In this document: positions 26,253 to 32,938 of the stretch, piece after piece
Numbering within the stretch: the first letter of the stretch is position 1
How the letters are laid out: the number at the start of each line of letters is the position of its first letter
Assembly: GCF_001429395.1 (NCBI RefSeq)
Contig: NZ_LMJT01000041.1
Span: forward strand, 324,062-388,061
Direction: 5' to 3'
Length of the DNA: 64,000 bases
Origin: Allobosea sp. Root381
Lineage (GTDB): Bacteria > Pseudomonadota > Alphaproteobacteria > Rhizobiales > Beijerinckiaceae
The notes under the pieces: generated by a model
What the model saw: the letters and a program-made list of their open reading frames with translations, nothing else
Told to the model about the DNA's origin: nothing
Databases searched by the model: none
Made by a program: the position numbers and the translations under genes

Positions 26253-26632
26253 GGACGGCCTCCCGGCGTGGTGGCGCTGGCCTTGCGGTCCCGCGGTGTC
26301 TCGGTGGGAACGAGCCCGAGATCCTCGAGCTTGCGACCGATGGCGTCGACCTTCGGTCCGCGATTGGGAATGTCGGAGAAGCGGACCACCTGCGTCACCG
26401 AGAAGGGCTGCAGGTCGAGATGGCGGTCGGCCAGCGCCTGCAGGCGGTCGGGCCGGTTCAGGAACTGCCACTCGGCCTTGAGCACCGCGATGGCGTCGCG
26501 CTCGCGCTGCGCCTTCATCCGGGTCTTCTGGAGTTGCTCGGCCTCGAGCGTGGTCTCGTATTTGATCGTGTAGGCATAGAGCGCCGAGGAGACCAGCGCG
26601 CCGATGGCGACGACGTGGAGCAGCTTGATCAT
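26249..26632 (-). CDS. ftsL: Cell division protein FtsL
   Basis: A 127-residue bitopic divisome protein. It has an N-terminal transmembrane helix (about 5-23, LHVVAIGALVSSALYAYTI) followed by a coiled-coil-forming stretch (about 30-60, EAEQLQKTRMKAQRERDAI) that pairs with FtsB/DivIC, then a Pro/Arg-rich tail. Sequence conservation of FtsL is low, so the call rests on topology and its place between rsmH and ftsI, overlapping both by 4 nt (ATGA). Confidence 0.9.
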   Translation of the reverse strand: MIKLLHVVAIGALVSSALYAYTIKYETTLEAEQLQKTRMKAQRERDAIAVLKAEWQFLNRPDRLQALADRHLDLQPFSVTQVVRFSDIPNRGPKVDAIGRKLEDLGLVPTETPRDRKASATTPGGRP

Positions 26633-27678
26633 GCTCGATGCCTCCGGCGGGGCTGGGACGCGGGAATGCCGGCGAGCGCGACAAGGCCGGGCTCGGCCGG
26701 CCGTGCCGGTGCGGCGTTGCGCTCTGCGGCGCGAAGCTTGGCCGATCGCGCCCGCGAATTGGCGCGCATCTCCGCTTCCGAGGCGGTGATCGGACCCCGG
26801 TTGACCAAGCTGAAGGTCGGCTGCGCCATGCTGACCGCCGGCGCATGGCGCGAGCCGGCCGGCGCCCGCCCGGCGCGCTCTGCGAGGAACTGCTTGACGA
26901 TGCGGTCCTCCAGCGAATGGAAGGTCACGACGACGAGCCGCCCGCCCGGCACCAGCACGGCCTCGGCCGCATGCAGCGCCGCCACCAGCTCGCCGAGTTC
27001 GTCATTGACCGCGATGCGCAGCGCCTGGAACACGCGCGTCGCCGGATGCGGCCCGCCGGGCTCGGCCCAGACGATGCCGGCGACGAGATCGGCAAGCTGC
27101 TTGGTCGTCGTCAGCGGCGCCTTGCGCCTGGCCTCGATGACGGCGCGCGCAACAGCCCGAGAGCGGCGTTCCTCGCCATAATGATAGAAGATGTCGGCGA
27201 GCAACCCCTCCTCGCCCTCGTTGAGAAGGTCGGCGGCGCTCTGACCCTCGCGGCCCATGCGCATGTCGAGCGGCCCGTCGAAGCGGAACGAGAAGCCGCG
27301 CTCCGCCTGGTCGATCTGCATGGACGAGACGCCTATGTCGAGCACGATGCCGTCGAGCGGCGCCATCGCGAACCGCTCCGCCTCGGCGGCGAGTTCGCTG
27401 AAGCGCGACTGGGCAAGCGTCAGACGCCCCGCCATCGCCGCGACGAGACCGGCCCCGCCGGCGATCGCGGTCGGATCGCGGTCGAGTGCGAGCAGCGTCG
27501 CGCCGGGAGCGGCTTCCAGCATGGCGCGGGAGTAGCCGCCGGCGCCGAAGGTCCCGTCGAGATAGCGCCCGCCCGGCTTCAGCGCGAGCGCCTCCAGCAC
27601 CTCGGCCAGCAGCACGGGAACATGCGGCGCGTCGGCCGCCCCTGCCCTGCCGTTCTCCTGCTCGCCCTGCCCGCTCAT
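26629..27678 (-). CDS. rsmH: 16S rRNA (cytosine-1402-N4)-methyltransferase RsmH
   Basis: A 349-residue SAM-dependent methyltransferase (old name MraW) acting on the decoding site of 16S rRNA. It has HVPVLLAEVLEAL near the N-terminus, the SAM-binding YLDGTFGAGGYSRAML, LALDRDPTAI, and the late VVTFHSLEDRIVKQFL motif typical of the family. It overlaps mraZ by 4 nt (ATGA). The C-terminal tail is Ala/Arg-rich and slightly longer than in E. coli (313). Confidence 0.97.
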   Translation of the reverse strand: MSGQGEQENGRAGAADAPHVPVLLAEVLEALALKPGGRYLDGTFGAGGYSRAMLEAAPGATLLALDRDPTAIAGGAGLVAAMAGRLTLAQSRFSELAAEAERFAMAPLDGIVLDIGVSSMQIDQAERGFSFRFDGPLDMRMGREGQSAADLLNEGEEGLLADIFYHYGEERRSRAVARAVIEARRKAPLTTTKQLADLVAGIVWAEPGGPHPATRVFQALRIAVNDELGELVAALHAAEAVLVPGGRLVVVTFHSLEDRIVKQFLAERAGRAPAGSRHAPAVSMAQPTFSLVNRGPITASEAEMRANSRARSAKLRAAERNAAPARPAEPGLVALAGIPASQPRRRHRA

Positions 27679-28157
27679 GCGCCAGGCGCTCCCGCGACGG
27701 ACGGCAGCGACTGCGAGCTCAACGCGCGCTTGACGTCGCGCAGCCGCGCCCGGGCCGCATCGAGATGGGCCTGGAACCGTGACGGCTCCCAGAGCTGAAA
27801 CTTGTGGCCATGACCGACGAAGGTCACCGCATCGGCGATGCCCGTATGCGCCCGCAGCGCCTCGCTCAGCATGATGCGCCCCTCCGGATCGACCTTCAGC
27901 ACCTCGGAGGTGCCGTTCAGCGCCGTCGACAGCGATTCCCACTCCTCCGAGAAGGGCGAGAACCGCGCCAGGATATCGTCGATGGTCTTGCGAAGCGCGT
28001 GGCCGCCGGCATCGAAGGCCGTGAGATCCAGCGCCGGATGGACGTAGAGCCCCTCGTAGCCGTCCTTCGCCAGCACGGCACGGAAGCTCGACGGGATCGA
28101 GACCCGCCCCTTGGCGTCGAGCCGGTTGGTGAAGTTCGAGACGAAGCGGTCCGTCAA
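27675..28157 (-). CDS. mraZ: Transcriptional regulator / division protein MraZ
   Basis: A 160-residue member of the SpoVT/AbrB-like MraZ family, first gene of the dcw cluster and, in studied bacteria, its repressor. It has two tandem half-repeats each with a DxxGR core, DAKGRVSIP near the N-terminus and DPEGRIML in the middle. TTG 28157 is preferred because GGAGG lies 5 nt upstream and the family begins at FVSNFTNRLDAKG; an in-frame ATG at 28184 would add nine residues. Its own MraZ-box array lies on the promoter at 28306-28350, so autoregulation is likely. Confidence 0.95.
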   Translation of the reverse strand: MTDRFVSNFTNRLDAKGRVSIPSSFRAVLAKDGYEGLYVHPALDLTAFDAGGHALRKTIDDILARFSPFSEEWESLSTALNGTSEVLKVDPEGRIMLSEALRAHTGIADAVTFVGHGHKFQLWEPSRFQAHLDAARARLRDVKRALSSQSLPSVAGAPGA

Positions 28158-28305
28158 CGCCGCCTCCCGGCCTGCTCTGCGCATGCCCGCCCGGCCGCGA
28201 AGCGGGCGGGACTAAAGCCTCCCGCCGAAGCAGGCAAAGCGCATCCTCCGACCGGATTCCGCGCGGCACACGGAGCCCGATTTGATTGTCGCCTGCCGGT
28301 TTCGA

Positions 28306-28350
28306 CGGGATGATTTGGGATAGCATGGGTCAGGATGGGCGTCAATGGAA
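28306..28350 (-). promoter_or_regulatory. mraZ promoter with overlapping MraZ-box array
   Basis: Three perfect TGGGN units start at 28316, 28326 and 28336, exactly 10 bp apart (TGGGA-N5-TGGGT-N5-TGGGC), flanked in phase by CGGGA at 28306 and TGGAA at 28346. MraZ of E. coli binds TGGGN repeats with 5-nt spacers. On the minus strand a sigma70-like promoter overlaps them: TTGACG (28345-28340), 17-nt spacer, TATCCC (28322-28317). A GANTC site (28348-28352) adjoins the -35. The rest of the 28185-28504 gap holds only a weak inverted repeat GGTTA...TAACC near 28404. Confidence 0.75.
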
Positions 28351-28504
28351 TCGGGAGTTCGAAGGCGTGGCAGCGGGGCCTACGGATCATCACAGCCCGT
28401 TAAGGTTAAGTATCCGTAACCACGCGCAATTCCGTGCCCGCAGAGCCGATGCGGGGTAGCACCCGGCCTGATCGTGGCCGCTCTCGCTTCGATATTTTTT
28501 GAGC

Positions 28505-28969
28505 TCAGCCCTGACGGGCCGCTTTGAGCAGCGCTCTACGAAGCGCCGTCAGCTCGGCAAGCAGCGAACCGTCCGGCCGCACCGCCGCGCCGATCGCGCC
28601 GCCCATCACCTCGGGAACACAGCCGCCCTTCTCGCGCAGTGCCTCGCCCTTCCCGGTCAGATGCAGCAGGACCTGGCGCTCATCCTCCCGGCTGCGCTCG
28701 CGCCGGATCAGGCCCGACGCCTCGAGGCGCTTGAGCAGCGGCGTCAGCGTGCCTGAATCGAGCGAAAGCCTCTCCCCCACCGTCTTCACCGGCAAGCCGT
28801 CCCGCTCCCAGAGCACGAGCATCACCAGATATTGCGGATAGGTCAGGCCGAGATCGGCGAGGACGGCGCGGTAGAGCCGGGTGAAGGCATGCCCGGTCTG
28901 GTAGACGGCGAAGCAGAGCTGCTCCTCCAGCCTCGGACCGCGCCGCTCGGGAACCTTTTTCGCCGCCAT
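28505..28969 (-). CDS. ohrR: Organic hydroperoxide-sensing MarR-type repressor OhrR
   Basis: A 154-residue winged-helix repressor that senses organic peroxides by oxidation of a cysteine. LEEQLCFAVYQTGHAFTR matches OhrR, with the reactive Cys at about residue 19 in its usual place; the helix-turn-helix is near KTVGERLSLDSGTLTPLLKR and the wing near RSREDERQVLLHLT. ATG 28969 has AGGGAA upstream; an earlier in-frame ATG is unlikely. It is divergent from ohr and probably represses both genes from the shared site at 29081-29093. Confidence 0.92.
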   Translation of the reverse strand: MAAKKVPERRGPRLEEQLCFAVYQTGHAFTRLYRAVLADLGLTYPQYLVMLVLWERDGLPVKTVGERLSLDSGTLTPLLKRLEASGLIRRERSREDERQVLLHLTGKGEALREKGGCVPEVMGGAIGAAVRPDGSLLAELTALRRALLKAARQG

Positions 28970-29077
28970 CGCTTCCCTGTTGATCTCTTGCCGCGAACGA
29001 TCGCGCCCGCCCGACGGAAAACCAGAACCGGGCCGGCCACGCAATCACCGTTACGTGAACGCTCCGATTTTGGTCGT

Positions 29078-29106
29078 TGACAATTTGATTGTGCACGATC
29101 TAAATC
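29078..29106 (+). promoter_or_regulatory. ohr promoter with OhrR operator
   Basis: TTGACA (29078-29083), 17-nt spacer, CTAAAT (29101-29106) form a good sigma70-like promoter for ohr. The spacer begins with the inverted repeat ACAAT-TTG-ATTGT (29081-29093), like known OhrR operators with ACAATT/AATTGT arms, placed to block the -35 region. Confidence 0.75.
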
Positions 29107-29191
29107 ACCCACGCAACCTCGTCGGCGCAGCGATTGCCATCCCGGATCACCCGGACCGCTCGCCCGCCCGCCTCAGTGAAGGAGTTTTCCG

Positions 29192-29614
29192 ATGAAGATC
29201 CTCTACACCGCCCATGGCTCCGCTACCGGCGGCCGCGAAGGCAAGGCCGAGACTGATACCGGCAACGTCAAGCTCGTGCTCAATACGCCGAAGGAGCTGG
29301 GCGGCGGCGGCGGCGAAGGCACCAATCCCGAGCAGCTCTTCTCGATGGGCTATTCCGCCTGCTTCCTCGGCGCGCTGAAAGCCGCGGCCCGCAAGGAGAA
29401 CGTCAAGATCCCGGACGACGCGAAGGTTTCGGCCGAGGTCGGCATCGGCCCGCGCGACGACGGCCAGGGCTTCGGCATCGCTGCGAAGCTGACGGTCTCG
29501 GTGCCCGGCCTCGACAAGGCCCAGGTCGAAGACCTCGTCCAGAAGGCCCACGTCATCTGCCCCTACTCGCACGCGACCAAGGGCAATATCGACGTCGAGC
29601 TGAAGGTCGCCTGA
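29192..29614 (+). CDS. ohr: Organic hydroperoxide reductase Ohr
   Basis: A 140-residue thiol peroxidase of the OsmC/Ohr fold that reduces organic hydroperoxides. The two redox cysteines are Cys57 (GYSACFLGAL) and Cys123 (VICPYSHATKGN). The start KILYTAHGSATGGREGK is typical of Ohr rather than OsmC. AAGGAG precedes the ATG by about 7 nt. It is paired divergently with ohrR. Confidence 0.96.
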   Translation: MKILYTAHGSATGGREGKAETDTGNVKLVLNTPKELGGGGGEGTNPEQLFSMGYSACFLGALKAAARKENVKIPDDAKVSAEVGIGPRDDGQGFGIAAKLTVSVPGLDKAQVEDLVQKAHVICPYSHATKGNIDVELKVA

Positions 29615-29751
29615 GACCTCTTGCGTAGGTAGGCTCGGGGCAATTCGCTCCGGCGAGTCGGATGCGGCGATGGTCGAGAACCGGAGCGGAACGGACTGAT
29701 GTCCGTGAGCACCGGAAGCGCAGGCCGTCGCCGCAGCGGGCCGCCGGAGTA

Positions 29752-30147
29752 GAATTGCCAGCCGGCCTGTAAGCCGGGTTCTGGATGGCCGGAGAATTGC
29801 TCCCCCGACGTGACGGCCATTCCTCTGGGACGCGCATTGCTGCGCGCCTCGAGCAACCAACCCGGACGACAAGGCGCGAAAACATGCCCCTCCCCGCTTG
29901 CGCGGGGAGCATCGTCCCTATTCGGTTTTGCTCCCGGTGGGGCTTGCCATGCCGTCCCCGTTGCCGGGTCCGCGGTGCGCTCTTACCGCACCTTTTCACC
30001 CTTACCGCAGGCCGTAAGCCCGCGGCGGTTCGATCTCTGTGGCGCTTTCCCTGGGGTCGCCCCCGCCGGACGTTATCCGGCACCGTGTTTCCGTGGAGCC
30101 CGGACTTTCCTCCCCCGCAAGCGGGAGCGGCCGTCCGGCCGACTGGC
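29752..30147 (-). ncRNA. rnpB: RNase P RNA (M1-type ribozyme)
   Basis: The catalytic RNA that trims tRNA 5' leaders. On the minus strand the conserved elements appear in order: GAGGAAAGTCCGGGCTCC, CACGGTGCCGGATAACG, AGGGAAAGCGCCACAGA, AAGGGTGAAAAGGTGCGGTA, and near the 3' end CAGAACCCGGCTTACAGG. The termini GCCAGTCGGCCGG and CCGGCTGGC pair as helix P1, which sets the ends to within a few nucleotides. The length of about 396 nt suits an alphaproteobacterial type A RNA. Open frames through this stretch are not genes. Confidence 0.95.
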
Positions 30148-30153
30148 GAGGGG

Positions 30154-30182
30154 GAGATGCGCGCTCAGGCGGCGCGCGTCAA
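30154..30182 (-). promoter_or_regulatory. Predicted rnpB promoter
   Basis: On the minus strand TTGACG (30182-30177) is followed after 17 nt by CATCTC (30159-30154), 7 nt before the inferred RNA 5' end. The spacing is right; the -10 is a weak match. Confidence 0.5.
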
Positions 30183-30204
30183 GCGCGATCGGTCCCGGGA
30201 ACGA

Positions 30205-30825
30205 TCAGTTCAGCGCCGTGATGGTGCGGACCTTGGAGCAGTAGGTCCGGTTCGCGCCGCTCATCCGGGTCGCCATATGGCCGCTCTGGTACTTCATGAC
30301 CGTGCGGCAGGTGTCGCCGCCGGCCAAGCGGTAGGCTTCCGCCAGATACTTCATCGCATAGCGCGCATTGGTCTCGGCATCGAGCAATCCTGCGGCGCTG
30401 CCGGAATAGCCCATGCCGCGCGCGGTCTGGTGGCGGATCTGCATCAGGCCGTAATTGCCGGCGTTCGAGGCACGCGGATTGTAGCGGCTTTCGATCCGCA
30501 CCACCGCGTCGGCTAGCGCGAAGGGCACGCCATTGGCGGCAGCATGCTTCGCGACCAGAGCCTTGAGTCCCTCCGAGCCGGCGGGAGCGGCAAGCGCGCC
30601 CCGCGTCGTCCGGCCGGCCTTGCGACCTTGCTCGGCGGGCTCAGCGGCGGCCGTCTCGGGCTTTGCCGCCTGCGTCTCGCCGGCCTCCTTCGCCCGCTTG
30701 ATCTCCGCCTCGCGGACGATGAAGGCGCGGGCGTCAGTCTCGTCATTGACCAGGCCGTTGGCGAAGGCTGCGCCGCTCAGGCAGAACAGCGACAGGGCAG
30801 TGGCTCCGGCGAATGTAGATTTCAT
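30205..30825 (-). CDS. Secreted soluble lytic transglycosylase (SLT domain)
   Basis: A 206-residue periplasmic peptidoglycan lyase. Signal peptide MKSTFAGATALSLFCLSGAAFA, then an Ala/Glu/Lys-rich linker (about 30-80), then a goose-lysozyme-like SLT domain. The catalytic Glu is about residue 112 in VRIESRYNP, followed by NYGLMQI (124-130) and TNARYAMKYLAEAY. The start ATG has GAGGA about 12 nt upstream and coincides with the signal peptide. The domain is minimal compared with Slt70, as in VirB1/IagB-type enzymes, but no secretion system is adjacent, so housekeeping cell-wall turnover is likely. Confidence 0.9.
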   Translation of the reverse strand: MKSTFAGATALSLFCLSGAAFANGLVNDETDARAFIVREAEIKRAKEAGETQAAKPETAAAEPAEQGRKAGRTTRGALAAPAGSEGLKALVAKHAAANGVPFALADAVVRIESRYNPRASNAGNYGLMQIRHQTARGMGYSGSAAGLLDAETNARYAMKYLAEAYRLAGGDTCRTVMKYQSGHMATRMSGANRTYCSKVRTITALN

Positions 30826-31277
30826 GATCGTGACAATCCTCGTGATCCCAAATTCGTGATCGAGGCGCAGCGAACTGACGGCGAAATGTGGAGGGAATCG
30901 GACCTCTCGCAAGCACAAGCGATTTCTTAGGTATATCGACAAAAAACTAATCTATACATGACTATAGAGCTTTCGGGCACATCCTCGGTGTACTGGAACG
31001 CCACCGCCGCCCTGCCGCGAAGTCGTTTGCCGGCACCGCAATCTCTGCCGCTTTTGCGCCATATTCCACTCGCGGCATTGGAACGATTTGCGTTTTCAGG
31101 GAGGCTGATGCGTCAAGTTGTCGCAATTGGGGCAGGGAACAAAGTATCCGGCAGGCTGTGGATGACGCTTTTAGGCAGGCGCCCGTTGCGCGTACTCGTC
31201 CGAGCGCCCATGGTCCGGCCGACCTGATTTGTCCGCCCAGGCCTTCGCGGCCACGGCGGTTCGGAGCCGTATCGACG
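30826..31277. other. Intergenic region between divergent genes
   Basis: A 452-nt gap. The stretch 30915-30970 is notably AT-rich for this genome (for example CGACAAAAAACTAATCTATA) and likely holds the promoter of the lytic transglycosylase gene, with TATA-like candidates on both strands. Open frames on both strands lack ribosome-binding sites and I do not accept them. Nothing else is recognisable. Confidence 0.5.
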
Positions 31278-32027
31278 ATGCCATCTTCCTTCTGGGGCGC
31301 TTTGGGCGGCGGGGGCCTCGGCCTTGCGCTCGGCGGCCCGCTCGGCGCGCTGGTCGGCGCGCTTGCCGGCCATATGCTGATCGATCGCGAGGGAGCGCCC
31401 TTCGGCCCCGCCCCGCGCGAGCTGATCTTCACCACCGGGCTGGTGGCGCTCTCGGCCAAGATGGCGCGCTCGGACGGCGTCGTGACCCGCGACGAGGTCG
31501 CGGCCTTCGAGCGCATCGTCAAGGTGCCGCCGGAGCAGCACCGGCGCATCGAGATGCTGTTCGACCTCGCCAAGCAGACCAGCGCCGGCTACGAGGCCTA
31601 TGCCGCGCAGATCGCCGAGAGCTTCCGCGACGAGCCGGCCCTGCTCGAGGACGTGCTGGACGGCCTTTTCCTGATCGCCGCCGCGGACGGGGCGATCCAT
31701 GAGGCGGAGCACGCCTATCTGCATGACGTCGCGGCGATCTTCGGCATCGGCGAGGCCGATTTCGCGCGGATCGAGGCCCGTCATGCCCGTCGCGCCGACG
31801 ACCCCTATCTCGTGCTGGGCGCCAGCCGCGAGCTGAGCGACGGCGAGCTGAAGCGCCATTACCGCAAGCTCGTCGCCGAAAACCATCCCGACCGTGAGAT
31901 CGCGCGCGGCCTGCCCGAGGAAGCGGTGCTGATCGCGACGCGCCGGCTTGCCGCCATCAACGCGGCCTGGGACCGGATCGCCAGGGAACGCGGCCTCGGC
32001 AACAGGCTGACGAGCGAGCCCGCGTGA
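31278..32027 (+). CDS. TerB-domain and J-domain membrane protein (DjlA-like)
   Basis: 249 residues. A glycine-rich hydrophobic N-terminal segment (about 7-33) may be a membrane anchor with glycine-zipper spacing. Then comes a TerB-like helical domain with acidic metal-site-like residues (MARSDGVVTRDE and AAADGAIHEAE, about 62-145), and a C-terminal J domain (about 174-240) with the HPD tripeptide at 203-205 in ENHPDRE. This order is that of DjlA, a co-chaperone stimulating DnaK from the membrane. ATG 31278 follows GGAG. Its stop overlaps the next gene's GTG (GTGA). Confidence 0.85.
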   Translation: MPSSFWGALGGGGLGLALGGPLGALVGALAGHMLIDREGAPFGPAPRELIFTTGLVALSAKMARSDGVVTRDEVAAFERIVKVPPEQHRRIEMLFDLAKQTSAGYEAYAAQIAESFRDEPALLEDVLDGLFLIAAADGAIHEAEHAYLHDVAAIFGIGEADFARIEARHARRADDPYLVLGASRELSDGELKRHYRKLVAENHPDREIARGLPEEAVLIATRRLAAINAAWDRIARERGLGNRLTSEPA

Positions 32028-32812
32028 GCCTGACGATGACGCCGGACAGCCGCTTCGCGGCGAAGGTCTTCCCCTCCCCGAACCATGGCGAACGCAGGGG
32101 CGGCAGCGGCGACGGAAACCGCCGGCCGGACATGCTGATCCTGCACTACACCGGCATGCCGGTCGCGGGCGAAGCGCTGCAATGGCTCTGCAATCCGGTC
32201 TCGCAGGTTTCGTCGCATTATTTCGTCTTCGAGAACGGCCACACGCTGCAGCTCGTGCCGGAGGGCCGCCGCGCCTGGCATGCCGGCGCCTCGCACTGGG
32301 CCGGCGAGACCGACATCAACTCCTGCTCGATCGGCATCGAGATCGCCAATCCCGGTCATCCCGGCGGCCTTCCCGACTTCCCGGCAGAGCAGATCGCCGC
32401 CACGCTGAACCTCTGCCGCGACATCTGCGAGCGCTGGTCGATCCCGCCCGAGCGGGTGCTCGCCCATTCCGACATCGCGCCGGGCCGCAAGATCGACCCA
32501 GGCGAGAAATTCCCGTGGCGCCGCTTCGCCGAGGGCGGCGTCGGCCTCTGGAGCGAGCCGGCCCCGATCCGCGGCGGCCGCTTCTTCGCCCGCGGAGACA
32601 GCGGCCAGCCGGTCGAGGCCCTCCAGGCGATGTTCGCGATGCTGGGCTACGCCATCGCGGTCGACGGCGCCTATGACGAGCGGCTCGAGGCCGTCGTTGC
32701 GGCCTTCCAGCGTCACTGGCGGCAGGACAAGGTCGACGGCGTCGCCGACGCCTCGACCATCACCACGCTGCGCGATCTGCTGGCCGCGACGCAGTCCGCC
32801 CGCTCGGCCTGA
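32024..32812 (+). CDS. N-acetylmuramoyl-L-alanine amidase (AmpD-like) with peptidoglycan-binding domain
   Basis: 262 residues. An Amidase_2 zinc hydrolase domain with probable ligands His41 (LILHYTGMP), His148 and Asp158 (LAHSDIAPGRKIDPG), catalytic Glu about 106 in SIGIEIANPG, followed by a PG_binding_1 domain (about 190-255). No signal peptide is seen, so like AmpD it may act on recycled anhydromuropeptides in the cytoplasm. The start GTG 32024 overlaps the preceding stop (GTGA); ATG 32036 is an alternative. Coupling with the TerB/J-domain gene is common in Rhizobiales but the reason is unclear. Confidence 0.92.
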   Translation: MSLTMTPDSRFAAKVFPSPNHGERRGGSGDGNRRPDMLILHYTGMPVAGEALQWLCNPVSQVSSHYFVFENGHTLQLVPEGRRAWHAGASHWAGETDINSCSIGIEIANPGHPGGLPDFPAEQIAATLNLCRDICERWSIPPERVLAHSDIAPGRKIDPGEKFPWRRFAEGGVGLWSEPAPIRGGRFFARGDSGQPVEALQAMFAMLGYAIAVDGAYDERLEAVVAAFQRHWRQDKVDGVADASTITTLRDLLAATQSARSA

Positions 32813-32938
32813 GCCCGGGGAGTCACCTTGGCAGCTGAACCGGACCTATCCGAAAGATTGCAATAAGTTAACTCGCTGCCGGCGCTCCGTTCTGGCATGC
32901 TCCCGCCGTTGGACGCCGGCGTGGTCGCCGGCGCGACG

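Noticed and set aside
24447..26573. A 708-codon open frame antisense to ftsI
   Set aside because: It mirrors the ftsI coding frame and includes a palindromic repeat at its start; no motif is present.
28399..28421. TTAAGGTTAAG near the mraZ region as a CtrA site
   Set aside because: The two TTAA units are 2 nt apart, not 7, so it does not match the CtrA consensus.
29785..30516. Open frames across the RNase P RNA region
   Set aside because: The sequence matches conserved rnpB elements in order, so the frames are accidental.
30958..31227. A possible 89-residue protein in the gap before the TerB/J-domain gene
   Set aside because: No ribosome-binding site, no recognisable pattern, and an AT-rich promoter-like start; composition does not look like a real protein.
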